From assembly GCF_020042345.1 (NCBI RefSeq), contig NZ_CP083387.1:4588001-4652000 (forward strand): a DNA stretch of 64,000 bases, in the 5' to 3' direction. Positions 30,627-40,543 of this stretch are shown one piece after another. The first letter of the stretch is position 1. Each line of letters opens with the position of its first letter. Below the pieces are notes generated by a model. That model saw only the letters and a program-made list of their open reading frames with translations. It had not been told where the DNA came from and did not search any database. Made by a program: the position numbers and the translations under genes. The stretch comes from Arachidicoccus terrestris (lineage in GTDB: Bacteria > Bacteroidota > Bacteroidia > Chitinophagales > Chitinophagaceae).

Positions 30627-30874
30627 AGATTGTCGTATTTGGATAGCAGGAACCTTTTTTAATAACGCGTCATTAGCAGAACGGCCATCTTTCGTGGCCG
30701 GTAACTGTTTGACCGCATAGATTTGTGTTGAAAAAAATCCATGATCAAATCTGTTGATTCGGCGCTTCTGCACATTTGATCTCCATATCCGGAAAAAATT
30801 GATTTGACCTGTCCTGTTCATTTATTTTTCAATATTCATGGACCGGTCTTACGGGACCGGACGTAACATCATTT
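30627..30874 (-). other. Intercistronic region between SusC and GH78
   Basis: If GH78 starts at 30626, 248 bases separate it from the SusC stop, the longest gap in the operon. A CCGGTC/GACCGG hairpin (30843-30860, loop of six) lies 15 bases past the SusC stop. No T run follows, so it looks like an mRNA-stability or processing element rather than a terminator. An internal promoter could be present but was not identified. Confidence 0.35.
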
Positions 30875-33800
30875 TTAGAATCCGACCTGCAGACCCAGGT
30901 TAATGACCCGCTGATTCTGGTAGGCATCACCCGCACTATTGGACTCCACTTCCGGATCCTGCTGATATTTTTTACTGATATTGCTTTTTGTCGCCAGATT
31001 ATATGCACTTAGATACAGCCTGGCATTATTGATCCTAAAAGGCAATAGTTTTTTAGGCAACTGATAACCCAGCTCTACTGTTTTTAAACGGATATAATAG
31101 GCATCGATCAGCCAGAAGTCAGACGGATAGACCGATGGGCTGTTCACGGTAGTGGGGTTCGTGGTGAGCCTGGGGAACGCAGCCGACCCGGCGTGCTGAG
31201 GCGTCCACCTTTTCTCATGAATGGGCTGGAACTGACTCTGGAAGGGTTCGATGGCAATACCTTTCAGGTAGAGGCTGTAATTAAACGCGCCCTGGAACAG
31301 CAGGCTTATATCCAGCCCCTTGTAGCTGAATTTGACCGGCACGCCAAAAGTGGTATTCGGCAGGTTGGGCATACCGATCGCTGTACGGTCATATTCATCA
31401 ATCACGCCGTCGCCGTTCAGGTCCTCGTAGCGCAGATCACCGGGTTGTACGGGAATAGCGGTCGTAGGTTTGGCGACAGCCGGGTCATTGATATCTGCTT
31501 CGGTATAAAATCCGATAGATCTATAACCGAAGGGCTGATTGATGGGATGTCCTGTTTCTGCCAACCAGGGATAAGTCGGCGTCGCTTCCGCCTCATAGAG
31601 GATCTTGTTTTTAGCATAGGACCAGACAAGTCCGACACTGTAACGCCAGTCTCCCATCTGGTCACTATAGGTGATCTGCCCGTCAAACCCGCGGTTCACG
31701 GTTCTGGCTACATTCGTGGGCGACACGCCGATTCCCAGAATCAGCGGAATATCATTTCTGGTAACCAGCTGGTCAAACCGGTAATCATGGAAATAATCGG
31801 CTGTGATGGAAAGCTTATTATGCAGCGCGTTAATATCTACCCCGATATCAAAACTTCTTTTCTGTTCCCAGGTGACATTGGGATTACCCAGCGCCCCTTC
31901 ATAAATAGAACCCTGGCCCTGCGCGGATTCCCCGAAGCTATAACCCGGACCCTTAACATAGACCTGGCGGTACAGGTACTGATCACCTGGCGCCACATCT
32001 GAACCCACGACACCATATGAAGCCCTGATCTTAAACAAACTGAAACCCTTCAACAGATCTTTAAACAAGGCTTCCTTTTTCAGGTTCCAGCCCAGGCCAA
32101 TGGCCGGAAACAGGCCATAGCGTTTATCGGCATCAAAACGGTCCGAACCGTTATAGCCCAGGTTAAAGTCGATCAGGTATTTCTGGTCAAAATCATATCC
32201 GATCTTATAGGAGAAGCCGCGAAACTTATGGGGGGCTTCGGCAGTTTTGTAATTGGTGTAGTTCTCCTGGTTCCACAGTAAAAGGGAATTAAAGTGATGG
32301 CGTCCGAAAGCCCGGGTATAGTTTAAAAAGAGTTGCATATTCACCCGTTGGTCTTTCAGGTCCGTGTTGCCGATCGTACGGTATCCGATTAACGTATACC
32401 CGCCGGAACTGGTACCGGTATTCAGCGAATAGCTATCTGTCAACGGATCATAATGATAAGAAGGCGGAAAAGCGTAAGGCCTGGCGAGATTCAGGGAATT
32501 GAGTTCCACGCCCGCATAGGCCAGACGGCCCGACAGGGACAGCCCCTTGGTAACGAAGTCCATGTTTTCCTTAAAGCCAACAAGCGCATTAAAGTCCGTT
32601 CTGCGCTGACGGCTATAGCCTCCCGTGGCGATCCGGCCGTTGAGCGTCGGCAACTGGTCTTCCGTATCAAAGGCATAGGCGTAACTGCCATCCGGGTTTA
32701 AAAACGGCGCAGAATATGGATGATACTTCGAAAAATCATACAGTGTACCCGTTACGTTCTGATTATAGGGCGAATTGATATCCCCGAACCGGGCGGTTAC
32801 ATCGAGCCGGAGGCTAAAATTGCGCGTTGCCTGGATATCGAGATTGGATCTCAGGTCATATCTTCTGTAAAAATAATTGGTATTGACCCCGTCCTGACCG
32901 GTGGAAAAGTCCCGGACATTACCGTTCTGGCTGAACACCCCGCCGGATACAAAATATTTAACCGATTTCGAACCGCCCGATACGTCCAGATTGGCATTAT
33001 GCTGCAGGGAATAGGGCTTCATGATCGCTTCATACCAGTTCACGTCCGGATGGCCGTAAGGGTCATTGCCGGATTTAAAGGCATCGAGATCCTCCTGGGT
33101 AAACAGCGGGTTTAGCCCGTCGTTCTGATAGGCCTCATTGACCAGCGTCGCCGTTCTGTACGCGTTAAGGAATTTCGGCTTTCTGACCGGAGACTGCATA
33201 CCGGTTTCTACACGGAAATTAAACTGGGGTTTGCCGGTAGCGCCCCGTCGTGTGGTGACGATCAGAACACCGTTCGCGCCTTTGATCCCGTAAATGGCTG
33301 TCGTAGACGCATCCTTTAATATGGATATGCTCTCAATTTCATTGGTATTGATCTGGGAAAGCTGCTCGTAGGTATATTCTATGTCGTCTACGATGATCAG
33401 GGGTTTATTACCGTCAGGGTTTAATGAGCTCACACCGCGGATAAAATAGTCGGAGGCGTCCTTTCCCGGCTGGCCGGAGCGCTGCTGGGCAAAGAAGCCG
33501 GGCATGCGGCCAGCCAGCGTATTTTGAACGCTGGAGGTAGGAATGCGGCGGATCTCTTCAGCCTTGATCGTGGCAACGGCGCCGGTATTGGTAATACGGT
33601 TGGTCTTGCCGAAACCCACGACCATGACTTCATTAAGAGAGGTCGTTATCTGATGGAGGGTCAATTCCATATGACGTCTGCCGCGCACAGAGATCCGCTG
33701 TGCGTGATAGCCGACAAGCGTAATAAGTAAAGAGTCCTGGCTTTCTTTCAATACCAGAGAAAACTGGCCGGAAGAATCCGTGGTCACCATATTGGTCGGG

Positions 33801-33937
33801 TGGGCGATTTCGTTAACGGTGGCACCCGCCAGCGGGCCGGCCGAGTCCACAATGACACCTGTCACTTTTTTGCCCTGGCCATAACTGAACACCCCGTGGC
33901 AGACCAACAGTAAAAGGATAAATGCAATTTTGTTCAT
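30875..33937 (-). CDS. SusC/RagA-family TonB-dependent outer-membrane receptor
   Basis: The protein has 1020 residues: signal peptide (1-20), regulatory-like domain (KKVTGVIVDSAGPLAGATV), hinge VMVVGFGKTNRITNTGAV, plug DYFIRGVSSLNPDGNKPLIIVDD and DASTTAIYGIKGANGVLIVTT, and a barrel ending NLGLQVGF. Motifs are canonical, unlike those of the other SusC in this operon. The gene follows a SusD (56-base gap) rather than preceding one. Its natural SusD partner may therefore be the first gene of the operon (40544-42292), which is otherwise without an adjacent SusC. Confidence 0.95.
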   Translation of the reverse strand: MNKIAFILLLLVCHGVFSYGQGKKVTGVIVDSAGPLAGATVNEIAHPTNMVTTDSSGQFSLVLKESQDSLLITLVGYHAQRISVRGRRHMELTLHQITTSLNEVMVVGFGKTNRITNTGAVATIKAEEIRRIPTSSVQNTLAGRMPGFFAQQRSGQPGKDASDYFIRGVSSLNPDGNKPLIIVDDIEYTYEQLSQINTNEIESISILKDASTTAIYGIKGANGVLIVTTRRGATGKPQFNFRVETGMQSPVRKPKFLNAYRTATLVNEAYQNDGLNPLFTQEDLDAFKSGNDPYGHPDVNWYEAIMKPYSLQHNANLDVSGGSKSVKYFVSGGVFSQNGNVRDFSTGQDGVNTNYFYRRYDLRSNLDIQATRNFSLRLDVTARFGDINSPYNQNVTGTLYDFSKYHPYSAPFLNPDGSYAYAFDTEDQLPTLNGRIATGGYSRQRRTDFNALVGFKENMDFVTKGLSLSGRLAYAGVELNSLNLARPYAFPPSYHYDPLTDSYSLNTGTSSGGYTLIGYRTIGNTDLKDQRVNMQLFLNYTRAFGRHHFNSLLLWNQENYTNYKTAEAPHKFRGFSYKIGYDFDQKYLIDFNLGYNGSDRFDADKRYGLFPAIGLGWNLKKEALFKDLLKGFSLFKIRASYGVVGSDVAPGDQYLYRQVYVKGPGYSFGESAQGQGSIYEGALGNPNVTWEQKRSFDIGVDINALHNKLSITADYFHDYRFDQLVTRNDIPLILGIGVSPTNVARTVNRGFDGQITYSDQMGDWRYSVGLVWSYAKNKILYEAEATPTYPWLAETGHPINQPFGYRSIGFYTEADINDPAVAKPTTAIPVQPGDLRYEDLNGDGVIDEYDRTAIGMPNLPNTTFGVPVKFSYKGLDISLLFQGAFNYSLYLKGIAIEPFQSQFQPIHEKRWTPQHAGSAAFPRLTTNPTTVNSPSVYPSDFWLIDAYYIRLKTVELGYQLPKKLLPFRINNARLYLSAYNLATKSNISKKYQQDPEVESNSAGDAYQNQRVINLGLQVGF

Positions 33938-33993
33938 GAATCGAGTATTAATGAATTCAATTATTTTATTGGGTGCACGAATAGAACACGACT

Positions 33994-35772
33994 TTATTTC
34001 CAGCCCGGATTCTGCTCCATCTTTTCATCTTTTATAACCTCCGTATAAGGGATGGGATACAGATACATTTTCGGAGCCGTAAAGGAAGGACTGTAGACGT
34101 CCACAGGATTGTAAAACACCTGCCCGTTGCCCGTGCGTTGTATATCCATACCGCCGACCGGCTGGCTATACAGCTTTTCGGCGATCTTCCAGCGGCGGAT
34201 ATCCCAGAAGCGTTGCTCCTCAAAAGCCATTTCGATCCGCCTTTCATTTTGGATAGCCCCGCGCATGTCCGTTTGATCCATGTTCGGATCCAGGCCGTAA
34301 TGGCCCTCACTGCCCGGATCGATGCCGGCTCGCTTTCTGAGCTCATACAGCACCTGAAATACTTCAGCGGTCGGCCCTTCGAGTTCATTGATCGCTTCTG
34401 CATAGTCCAGCAGGATACCGGCGTACCTTATGAAGATCCAGTCATGTAACGTATTGGAATAAAGTCCGTTGGCAGCATTCTCAAAATCACCCATAAACTT
34501 GCGCAAGTAATAACCTGTTTTTGTCTGCTGCACATTGCCGCCAGGACGGTCCAGTCCGCCCTCAAAGAGCTCCACATGGCGGTTTAACCACTGCTGGTCG
34601 TTGTAAAAAACAGTCCATTTTAACCGGGGATCCCGGCCCATATATGGATTGGCCCGGTCATACCCACTTGTGCCGTCCGTTGTTGACAATCCGTTGAGCA
34701 TCGGAAAGGCATCGACCAGGTTCTGTGACGGGCTCACCCGTCCGTTACCGCCGGCAGAGGTATAGCCTACCGGCCCGTTGGTCTTCTCAATATTCTGATT
34801 ATAGCCGTTTTGCCGCCAGAATATATTTTCCGTATTCGGGCCGACAGGCATGTTTTGCGTGCTAAATACCTTTGGAAATTCTTCCATAAGGCTGTAGTAA
34901 TGCAGGTCAATGACTTTCTTTGCCGCGTCAGCTGCGAGCTTCCACCGGTTTTTATCAAATCCGGTGTAGCCGGTCAATGGATTGGAGGGGTCAATATTGC
35001 CGCCGTTGAACAGCGGGCTGGCTGCATAGAGAAGCACTTTGGCTTTTACGGCCATGGCGGCTTCTTTTGTAATCCTGCCATAGCTCGTACTGTTCACAAT
35101 TTTCTGTGATCTGAGCGAATCGGCAGCTTTATCCAGTTCGCTGACAATATAATCCACACATTCCTTGAAACTATTTCTTGGAAGTTCCATATCATCTGTC
35201 AGTTCATATACCTTATCTCCCAACAGCGGCACGCCGCCATATCTTCTGATCAGTTCAAAATAAGTCCAGGCACGCAGAAACCGCGCTTCGGCCTTATATG
35301 CCGTTTTAGCCGGTCGGCCGTCGGGCAGCTTTTCAATGAGCGGGACGCGGTCGATGTTAGTGATAAAGACTGTCGCCGAACGGATTGCCTGATAAGACCT
35401 GGCCCAGTTGTCGTCTGCGCCCGGGTCCGTCGACGTATAGGCGCCATCCGCTATTTTCTGTACAGCAGAAAGTGAGGTGGCTGATGAGAGGCCGTCGTCT
35501 GTAGCTTCATCCAGGTAGTCTCCGCCCGAAAGCCGGTTATGGCCGCTGACCAGCGCGTCATTATAGACTTCATTTAGAAAGCGGATTGCATAGACGCCGG
35601 CCGAGTCATGCACATCGAAGATCAGGTCTCTGGTCTGTTGCTGACCTAAAGGAATCTGTTCGTAATCTTTGGCGCAGGAGGACAGCATTGCAGCGGTTAC
35701 CAGCGTTGCTCCAATCATTTTTATGAAAGATGAAAACCGCCTGTTGTGATGGTATATAGTAGGTTGCTGCAT
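33994..35772 (-). CDS. SusD/RagB-family surface glycan-binding lipoprotein
   Basis: The protein has 592 residues with lipobox AMLSSC (Cys33). The long N-terminus includes a possible later start at Met19, which would give a more typical 15-residue lipoprotein signal. SusD blocks are clear: YKAEARFLRAWTYFELIRRYGGVPL, a helical core with KVLLYAASPLFNGG, and the C-terminal NERRIEMAFEEQRFWDIRRW followed by YLYPIPYTEV and EQNPGWK. Only three bases separate it from the stop of the divergent SusC upstream, so those two form a tightly coupled pair. It is paralogous to the SusD at 40544-42292. Confidence 0.95.
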   Translation of the reverse strand: MQQPTIYHHNRRFSSFIKMIGATLVTAAMLSSCAKDYEQIPLGQQQTRDLIFDVHDSAGVYAIRFLNEVYNDALVSGHNRLSGGDYLDEATDDGLSSATSLSAVQKIADGAYTSTDPGADDNWARSYQAIRSATVFITNIDRVPLIEKLPDGRPAKTAYKAEARFLRAWTYFELIRRYGGVPLLGDKVYELTDDMELPRNSFKECVDYIVSELDKAADSLRSQKIVNSTSYGRITKEAAMAVKAKVLLYAASPLFNGGNIDPSNPLTGYTGFDKNRWKLAADAAKKVIDLHYYSLMEEFPKVFSTQNMPVGPNTENIFWRQNGYNQNIEKTNGPVGYTSAGGNGRVSPSQNLVDAFPMLNGLSTTDGTSGYDRANPYMGRDPRLKWTVFYNDQQWLNRHVELFEGGLDRPGGNVQQTKTGYYLRKFMGDFENAANGLYSNTLHDWIFIRYAGILLDYAEAINELEGPTAEVFQVLYELRKRAGIDPGSEGHYGLDPNMDQTDMRGAIQNERRIEMAFEEQRFWDIRRWKIAEKLYSQPVGGMDIQRTGNGQVFYNPVDVYSPSFTAPKMYLYPIPYTEVIKDEKMEQNPGWK

Positions 35773-35775
35773 TTT

Positions 35776-38700
35776 CTAAAGTTTAATGTTAATACCGGTA
35801 TTAATCACTCTTTGCATAGGATAACTGGGCAATGAAATCTCAGGATCCACGCTGTCATAGGCAGCCCATGTCCATAAATTCAGGGCGTTGGCAAATACTT
35901 TGATACTGCCTACTTTCAGGCGTTCGGTCCAGCTATAAGGTAACGTATAGGCGATACCCACATTTTTCAGTCTGATATAATTGCCGTTATGCAAAAACAG
36001 GGAACTGGAGGCAAAAATCGGGTTATAATTATAGCCGTTGCCGCCTGCGCTAAGGGCCGGATAAACTGCTGAACCGGCCGTCTCCGGGGTCCACCTGTTC
36101 TGTATCTGCTCATATGCCTGACCATAACCGTTGTTCTGCCCCAGGAAGCCCGCGTCCATAGTCAGGTTATTGACATATATATCCCGGTTCTGAACGCCCT
36201 GGATGAGGAAATTCAGCTCAAACCCTTTAACGGAGAAACCGCCGCTCAATCCGTAGTAGAAAAGAGGCCCGGTGTGGCCCAGGGCCGTCATGTCAAACTG
36301 GTCAATGACCCCGTCACTGTTCATATCCTTGTACTTGACATCTCCCACGCGGAGCACATACCCCGGAATGGTAGGCCAGACGTCAGCCTCGTCCGCGGTC
36401 TGAATGAATCCTTCGGCGATAAGTCCGAAACGCTGCCCCACCGGGAGACCGGTGCGGAAATTCCAGAAGTAAGGCTGCGCCTGTTCATCCATGAAGAGCA
36501 CCTTACTGTATTGTAACGACGCATTCCCGGTAATGTAGTAGTTGAAATTCCTGGCGCTGTTCTGATAGGTTACAGAACCTTCCAGCCCGTGATAGAGGGC
36601 CCGTCCGATATTCTCTGCCGGATAATCCAGTCCGATCAGCTGAATGCTCTTGCCACGGTTTTGCATCAGGTCGGCATACCGCTCGTGATAATAGTCAAAA
36701 CTGGCCTGCAGATGATAGTTAAAGAGCGTGATATCCAAACCGATATCCAGCTTATTGGCTTTTTCCCAGGTGGCGTTCACATTGGGCAGTGTACGGCCTT
36801 CTTCAACGCCCTGCGGCCCGGGATACTCACTGCCAATCTGATAGGCCACGTTCACCTGCTGGAAATGTTTATTCCAGATGTAATAGCCATAGTTGTCCAC
36901 ATTAGCGTTACCCGTTTTGCCATAGGTGCCGCGCAGTTTTAACTGATTGATCCAGGTAAGATTTTCCCGGATAAACTTTTCTTTGGCGATATCCCAGCCC
37001 AGGCCGCCTGCGTAGAACAGTCCGTAACGGTGCCCCGCCTGATAGCGGCTGTACCCGCTGTAATTAAGTGCCGCTTCGGCAAAATATTTTCCTGCGTAAT
37101 TATATTGTCCCTGGAAAGCATAGTTACTTAAAACAGAAGGCAGGTCATAATTAAACAGTGTCTGTTTCTGGTCATAGAACAGTTTGAGGCCCAGCTGATG
37201 CTGGCCGAAAGTCTTGTCATATCCCGTAGATGCCTGTGCGTACCAGTACCTGGCCCAGGAAGTGGCTTCGAATTCATTTTCCTGATTAATCGTGCTGCCG
37301 AACCGGTTATAGGTCGTATCACCGGAAGGTGATACATTGAACTGAAAGATCGGCACCTGTTTACTGCGGTTTATAAAACTGGCCGACTGCACGGATACGT
37401 TACCGTTCAGCCGCACCCACCATCCGGGCACCCAGTTATCCAGTTTATAGCGCATATCCAGATTCACCATGATATCCCGCTCCTGATCCGACAGATAGCC
37501 GGATTCCAGGACCTGCGCCATCAGATTATCGGTATAATTGGAGGTGCCGCCGAAGGAGCCGTCCGGATTGTACACCGGATAAGCGTTATTGGGCGTATTG
37601 AGCAGGGCCGACAGGATGGCCGCCGGTCCGGTACCTGGCTGATTATTATCCATGATGCGGCCGATGAGGTTCAGCCCCAGATCAAAATCCCGGTTGATCT
37701 TAAATCTGATCTTGGAATTGATCGAATATCGTTTCTGGTTTAATTTTGTACTATAGGTATGCTCGTCGGATCCGATAAACATGCCGTCCTGGTTCATATA
37801 GCCCAGATCCACCAGGTAACTGGCCTTTTCGCCTCCCCCGGTCACGTTGATGTTATAGCGCTGCAGGAGCGGATTATCTTGGATGATCTGGTCATACCAG
37901 TTGACGTCAGGATGCCCGTATGGATCAGAACCGTTCTGATAGGCGGCAAAATCTTCCGCCGTATAAGCCGGTTTTTTGCCGTCGTTGAGCAAAGCTTCAT
38001 TGAGCAGATAAGCATATTTCCCCGCGGAGAGCGGCTTAGGCAGCTTCAGGGACTGCTGTATACCGGCCTGCGCCGTAAAGCTCAGACGGGGGGCGCCTTT
38101 TACCGGCTCAAGGGTCGTGACGATCAGTGCGCCCCTAGAACTGTTCTGGCCCAACAAGATGGTGGAGAGCGCATCCTTAAGCACAGTGACCGACTGGATC
38201 TGATCGGGATCCAGGGAGTAAAGTTCCCGCTGCACACCGTCGATGACCACTATCGGAGATTGACCGTAAGAGCTGTTATGCCCGCGCAGCTGAATATTAA
38301 ATTGTGTATTGTCGGTGGGGCCGGTGCCGCTTTGGTTGGTCGGAATATTGCCGATAAAAATATCGACGGCCGTCTGGCTGGTCAGCGGTGGTGTATAAAA
38401 CCCCTGCGTCTGGATGACATTCAATCCGGCAAGCCTGCCCGGAAGCCCATAGGTATATTGCGGAGCCGGCGTATAAGAAAGTTCATTGCGGGTAGTTGTG
38501 GCTGCGGCCCCTAAAAAACTGCCAGCCGGCCGGCTGCCGTAAAGCACGTCTAAATCGCTTCGTACGGCAGGGGTGAGCACCGCAGTACTGTCATCGCTCT
38601 TGCCGTCAGCAGCTGTGACATCAGTCAACGTTTCCTTTTTGACACCTGTAGGTGCCGGCGGCAAGAAACTGCGCCGCATGCGGACCTGCAAAGAAGATTT

Positions 38701-39045
38701 GCCGGTTATTTTTTCTACTTTCTGATCATACCCCTCAAGGGTAAAATAAAGGACCGATCCACCGGATATATCCAATGTAAAAGTACCCTCACTATCAGTT
38801 GATGCCAATAATTTTCCGGCCCGGTTTTTAATCATGACGCCCGCCAGGGGTTTATTATAGAGGTCTATCACAAGGCCGCTGATCTGTTGGATGCCCGCTT
38901 CACTGCGGATCGTAGTGGACGACCTGGCCATGCCCGGGCTTTGTTGCCCGACGGAAGGAGTCTGTGCGTGCGCCGCCATCGTCGAGACCGTGACAGCCAT
39001 TACTGTCCTGAAGAAAAGTCCGTATTTGCGATATTGTTTTCCCAT
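35776..39045 (-). CDS. Divergent SusC-like TonB-dependent receptor
   Basis: The protein has 1089 residues: signal segment (about 1-27), regulatory-like domain (QISGLVIDLYNKPLAGVMIKN), an unusual Ser/Thr/Ala-rich linker (about 125-185), plug and barrel ending GINIKL. The usual VVVGYG hinge is absent; a remote equivalent may be DVLYGSRPAGSFLGAAA. The plug end normally reading AIYGARGANGVVIITT is here TILLGQNSSRGALIVTT. The barrel looks complete, so it is probably functional but engages its SusD or TonB differently. It is three bases upstream of a SusD gene and follows the DUF4961 lipoprotein gene. Confidence 0.9.
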   Translation of the reverse strand: MGKQYRKYGLFFRTVMAVTVSTMAAHAQTPSVGQQSPGMARSSTTIRSEAGIQQISGLVIDLYNKPLAGVMIKNRAGKLLASTDSEGTFTLDISGGSVLYFTLEGYDQKVEKITGKSSLQVRMRRSFLPPAPTGVKKETLTDVTAADGKSDDSTAVLTPAVRSDLDVLYGSRPAGSFLGAAATTTRNELSYTPAPQYTYGLPGRLAGLNVIQTQGFYTPPLTSQTAVDIFIGNIPTNQSGTGPTDNTQFNIQLRGHNSSYGQSPIVVIDGVQRELYSLDPDQIQSVTVLKDALSTILLGQNSSRGALIVTTLEPVKGAPRLSFTAQAGIQQSLKLPKPLSAGKYAYLLNEALLNDGKKPAYTAEDFAAYQNGSDPYGHPDVNWYDQIIQDNPLLQRYNINVTGGGEKASYLVDLGYMNQDGMFIGSDEHTYSTKLNQKRYSINSKIRFKINRDFDLGLNLIGRIMDNNQPGTGPAAILSALLNTPNNAYPVYNPDGSFGGTSNYTDNLMAQVLESGYLSDQERDIMVNLDMRYKLDNWVPGWWVRLNGNVSVQSASFINRSKQVPIFQFNVSPSGDTTYNRFGSTINQENEFEATSWARYWYAQASTGYDKTFGQHQLGLKLFYDQKQTLFNYDLPSVLSNYAFQGQYNYAGKYFAEAALNYSGYSRYQAGHRYGLFYAGGLGWDIAKEKFIRENLTWINQLKLRGTYGKTGNANVDNYGYYIWNKHFQQVNVAYQIGSEYPGPQGVEEGRTLPNVNATWEKANKLDIGLDITLFNYHLQASFDYYHERYADLMQNRGKSIQLIGLDYPAENIGRALYHGLEGSVTYQNSARNFNYYITGNASLQYSKVLFMDEQAQPYFWNFRTGLPVGQRFGLIAEGFIQTADEADVWPTIPGYVLRVGDVKYKDMNSDGVIDQFDMTALGHTGPLFYYGLSGGFSVKGFELNFLIQGVQNRDIYVNNLTMDAGFLGQNNGYGQAYEQIQNRWTPETAGSAVYPALSAGGNGYNYNPIFASSSLFLHNGNYIRLKNVGIAYTLPYSWTERLKVGSIKVFANALNLWTWAAYDSVDPEISLPSYPMQRVINTGINIKL

Positions 39046-39083
39046 AGAAATGATATTATCAAATATGTTGAAATAGGAAGGCG

Positions 39084-40076
39084 TTATTCACAACTGAAAG
39101 TATAAGTAAAAGGCGTGGCGCCAGTACCGTCCTTCCCGACCAGTTTTTGCCCCGTTTTATCCGTGAAATAATAAACCAGGCCGGATAGATGCTGGTCCTG
39201 CCCCAGTTTGAAAAATTGCCGGGGCCAAAGGTCGATCCGCCATTTTTTCAATGCATAGCTGGTAAGCTTTGTCCGGTCATCCTGTGCGCAGGCGTTCAGG
39301 GTGTCGCCATTGGTCGTAACACCTTTCATACACAGATATACCTCGTCGGCGTCTTTGAGTTCCGTATCAATGATCCCGCCGTCAAAATTCAGCGTGACAA
39401 TATCATTTTCCAGAGACTTCAGCGGATCTACTGTCGACAGCTGCGGATTGCAGTAATCAAGCAGGTCGCCCTGACCAAAGACGCGAAAACATCCGGGAAA
39501 TGCGGAGGCATAATAATCTGTGCCGGACAGCCCGTCTGAACTATTGGCCACGACATAGCCCAGTTTGAAAGAGAGATTCTCCACCCCTACCTTTACTTTG
39601 ATAGAGATCGTCACGGTAATGGCGAGATTGGCTACGACGCTATACGCGTTATCAGAATAAAAGGCGACCCACTCCCATCCGGGCAAAAGGTTGCCGCCGT
39701 TGCCCACTTTTTCGGCGATCACGGTTGGCCAGTCTTTACCCCCGCCCTGAGGAGCCGCTACGCCAGGTGCGACCGGGCTCATCGTTTGCGTGCCGGTTGT
39801 AATGCTACTGGTGAAAGTAATCTTGGAATGGGCAGCACTGTTCCATGATTTAGGGACCAGCAGGGCTACCATGAATTTTGTATTATTACGGGTGTCATTG
39901 GTATTAATCGTGACATGCAGTGTGGAGGAGAGTGTATCGCCCCCATTGACACTGTCAGCCTGATCTATGCTGTCAATGGTGATACTGCAGCTCACGATTA
40001 CCAGAAAACCGGCTATGAGTAGGAGCGCCGCCTGCCACCATCTGGTGCGTTTAGTGTTTTGAAGAACCTTTGCCAT
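39084..40076 (-). CDS. DUF4961-family surface lipoprotein
   Basis: The protein has 330 residues. A hydrophobic stretch preceded by RTRWW leads to the lipobox VIVSC (Cys30). The rest is beta-rich and repeats patterns such as VTISIKVKVGVENLSFKLGYVV, followed by a C-terminal domain with four Cys in LDYC, YLC, NAC and FSCE. This resembles DUF4961 proteins of Bacteroidota polysaccharide loci, which often sit beside DUF5004 and SusD and are presumed surface glycan-binding proteins. Gaps to its neighbours are 14 and 38 bases. Binding specificity is unknown. Confidence 0.8.
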   Translation of the reverse strand: MAKVLQNTKRTRWWQAALLLIAGFLVIVSCSITIDSIDQADSVNGGDTLSSTLHVTINTNDTRNNTKFMVALLVPKSWNSAAHSKITFTSSITTGTQTMSPVAPGVAAPQGGGKDWPTVIAEKVGNGGNLLPGWEWVAFYSDNAYSVVANLAITVTISIKVKVGVENLSFKLGYVVANSSDGLSGTDYYASAFPGCFRVFGQGDLLDYCNPQLSTVDPLKSLENDIVTLNFDGGIIDTELKDADEVYLCMKGVTTNGDTLNACAQDDRTKLTSYALKKWRIDLWPRQFFKLGQDQHLSGLVYYFTDKTGQKLVGKDGTGATPFTYTFSCE

Positions 40077-40090
40077 AGTGAATCTTTTTT

Positions 40091-40519
40091 CTATTGAACT
40101 TTCTGTAAAGTATATTGGTAGGTATTAGAGGTGCATCCCGGGGAAAAACTGATGATCATATTGCGTACTCCCTGATTGACAGGAAACTCCATATCCAGTT
40201 TCCGGACCTCCTTTCCTTCCTCAGTAAAGTAGATGCGGAAAGGATACTGCGGGTCATCCAGCTGGAAGGATCCGTCCGTTGTAACAGGAAAAGGCACCAG
40301 GCTGTCCAGACTGTAGTGTCCGTCCTGAAAGACGATTTTAAAACCGGAAAAGTCAAAACGGCCGGTCAGGTCTGTTCCGTTTCTTAAGGCCTTGGTAATT
40401 TTCCAGGTCCCGTTTAGTGTTTTGGTGGATTCAACGGGCTTCAGGCCGACCTCACGCTGACAGGCCAACAGGCTGCAGGAGGCCGTCAGGATTAACAGAA
40501 AGCTTTTAAAATTTTTCAT
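40091..40519 (-). CDS. DUF5004-family (lipocalin-like) lipoprotein
   Basis: The protein has 142 residues from the ATG at 40519, which gives a standard lipoprotein signal with lipobox SLLAC (Cys20); an upstream in-frame ATG (40543) adds eight residues and would overlap the SusD stop region. The body starts with the lipocalin-like pattern LNGTWKITKALRNG and KIVFQDGHYSL, as in DUF5004. It is co-transcribed with the SusD upstream (24-base gap) and the DUF4961 gene downstream (14 bases). A surface accessory or glycan-binding role is inferred from that context. Confidence 0.78.
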   Translation of the reverse strand: MKNFKSFLLILTASCSLLACQREVGLKPVESTKTLNGTWKITKALRNGTDLTGRFDFSGFKIVFQDGHYSLDSLVPFPVTTDGSFQLDDPQYPFRIYFTEEGKEVRKLDMEFPVNQGVRNMIISFSPGCTSNTYQYTLQKVQ

Positions 40520-40543
40520 AACTGAATTTTCTTTACCAATCAA

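Noticed and set aside
37759-38514. 251-codon plus-strand open frame antisense to the divergent SusC
   Set aside because: It is contained in a complete SusC gene and shows no domain; similar antisense frames occur at 31193-32002 and 8823-9446 over other SusC genes.
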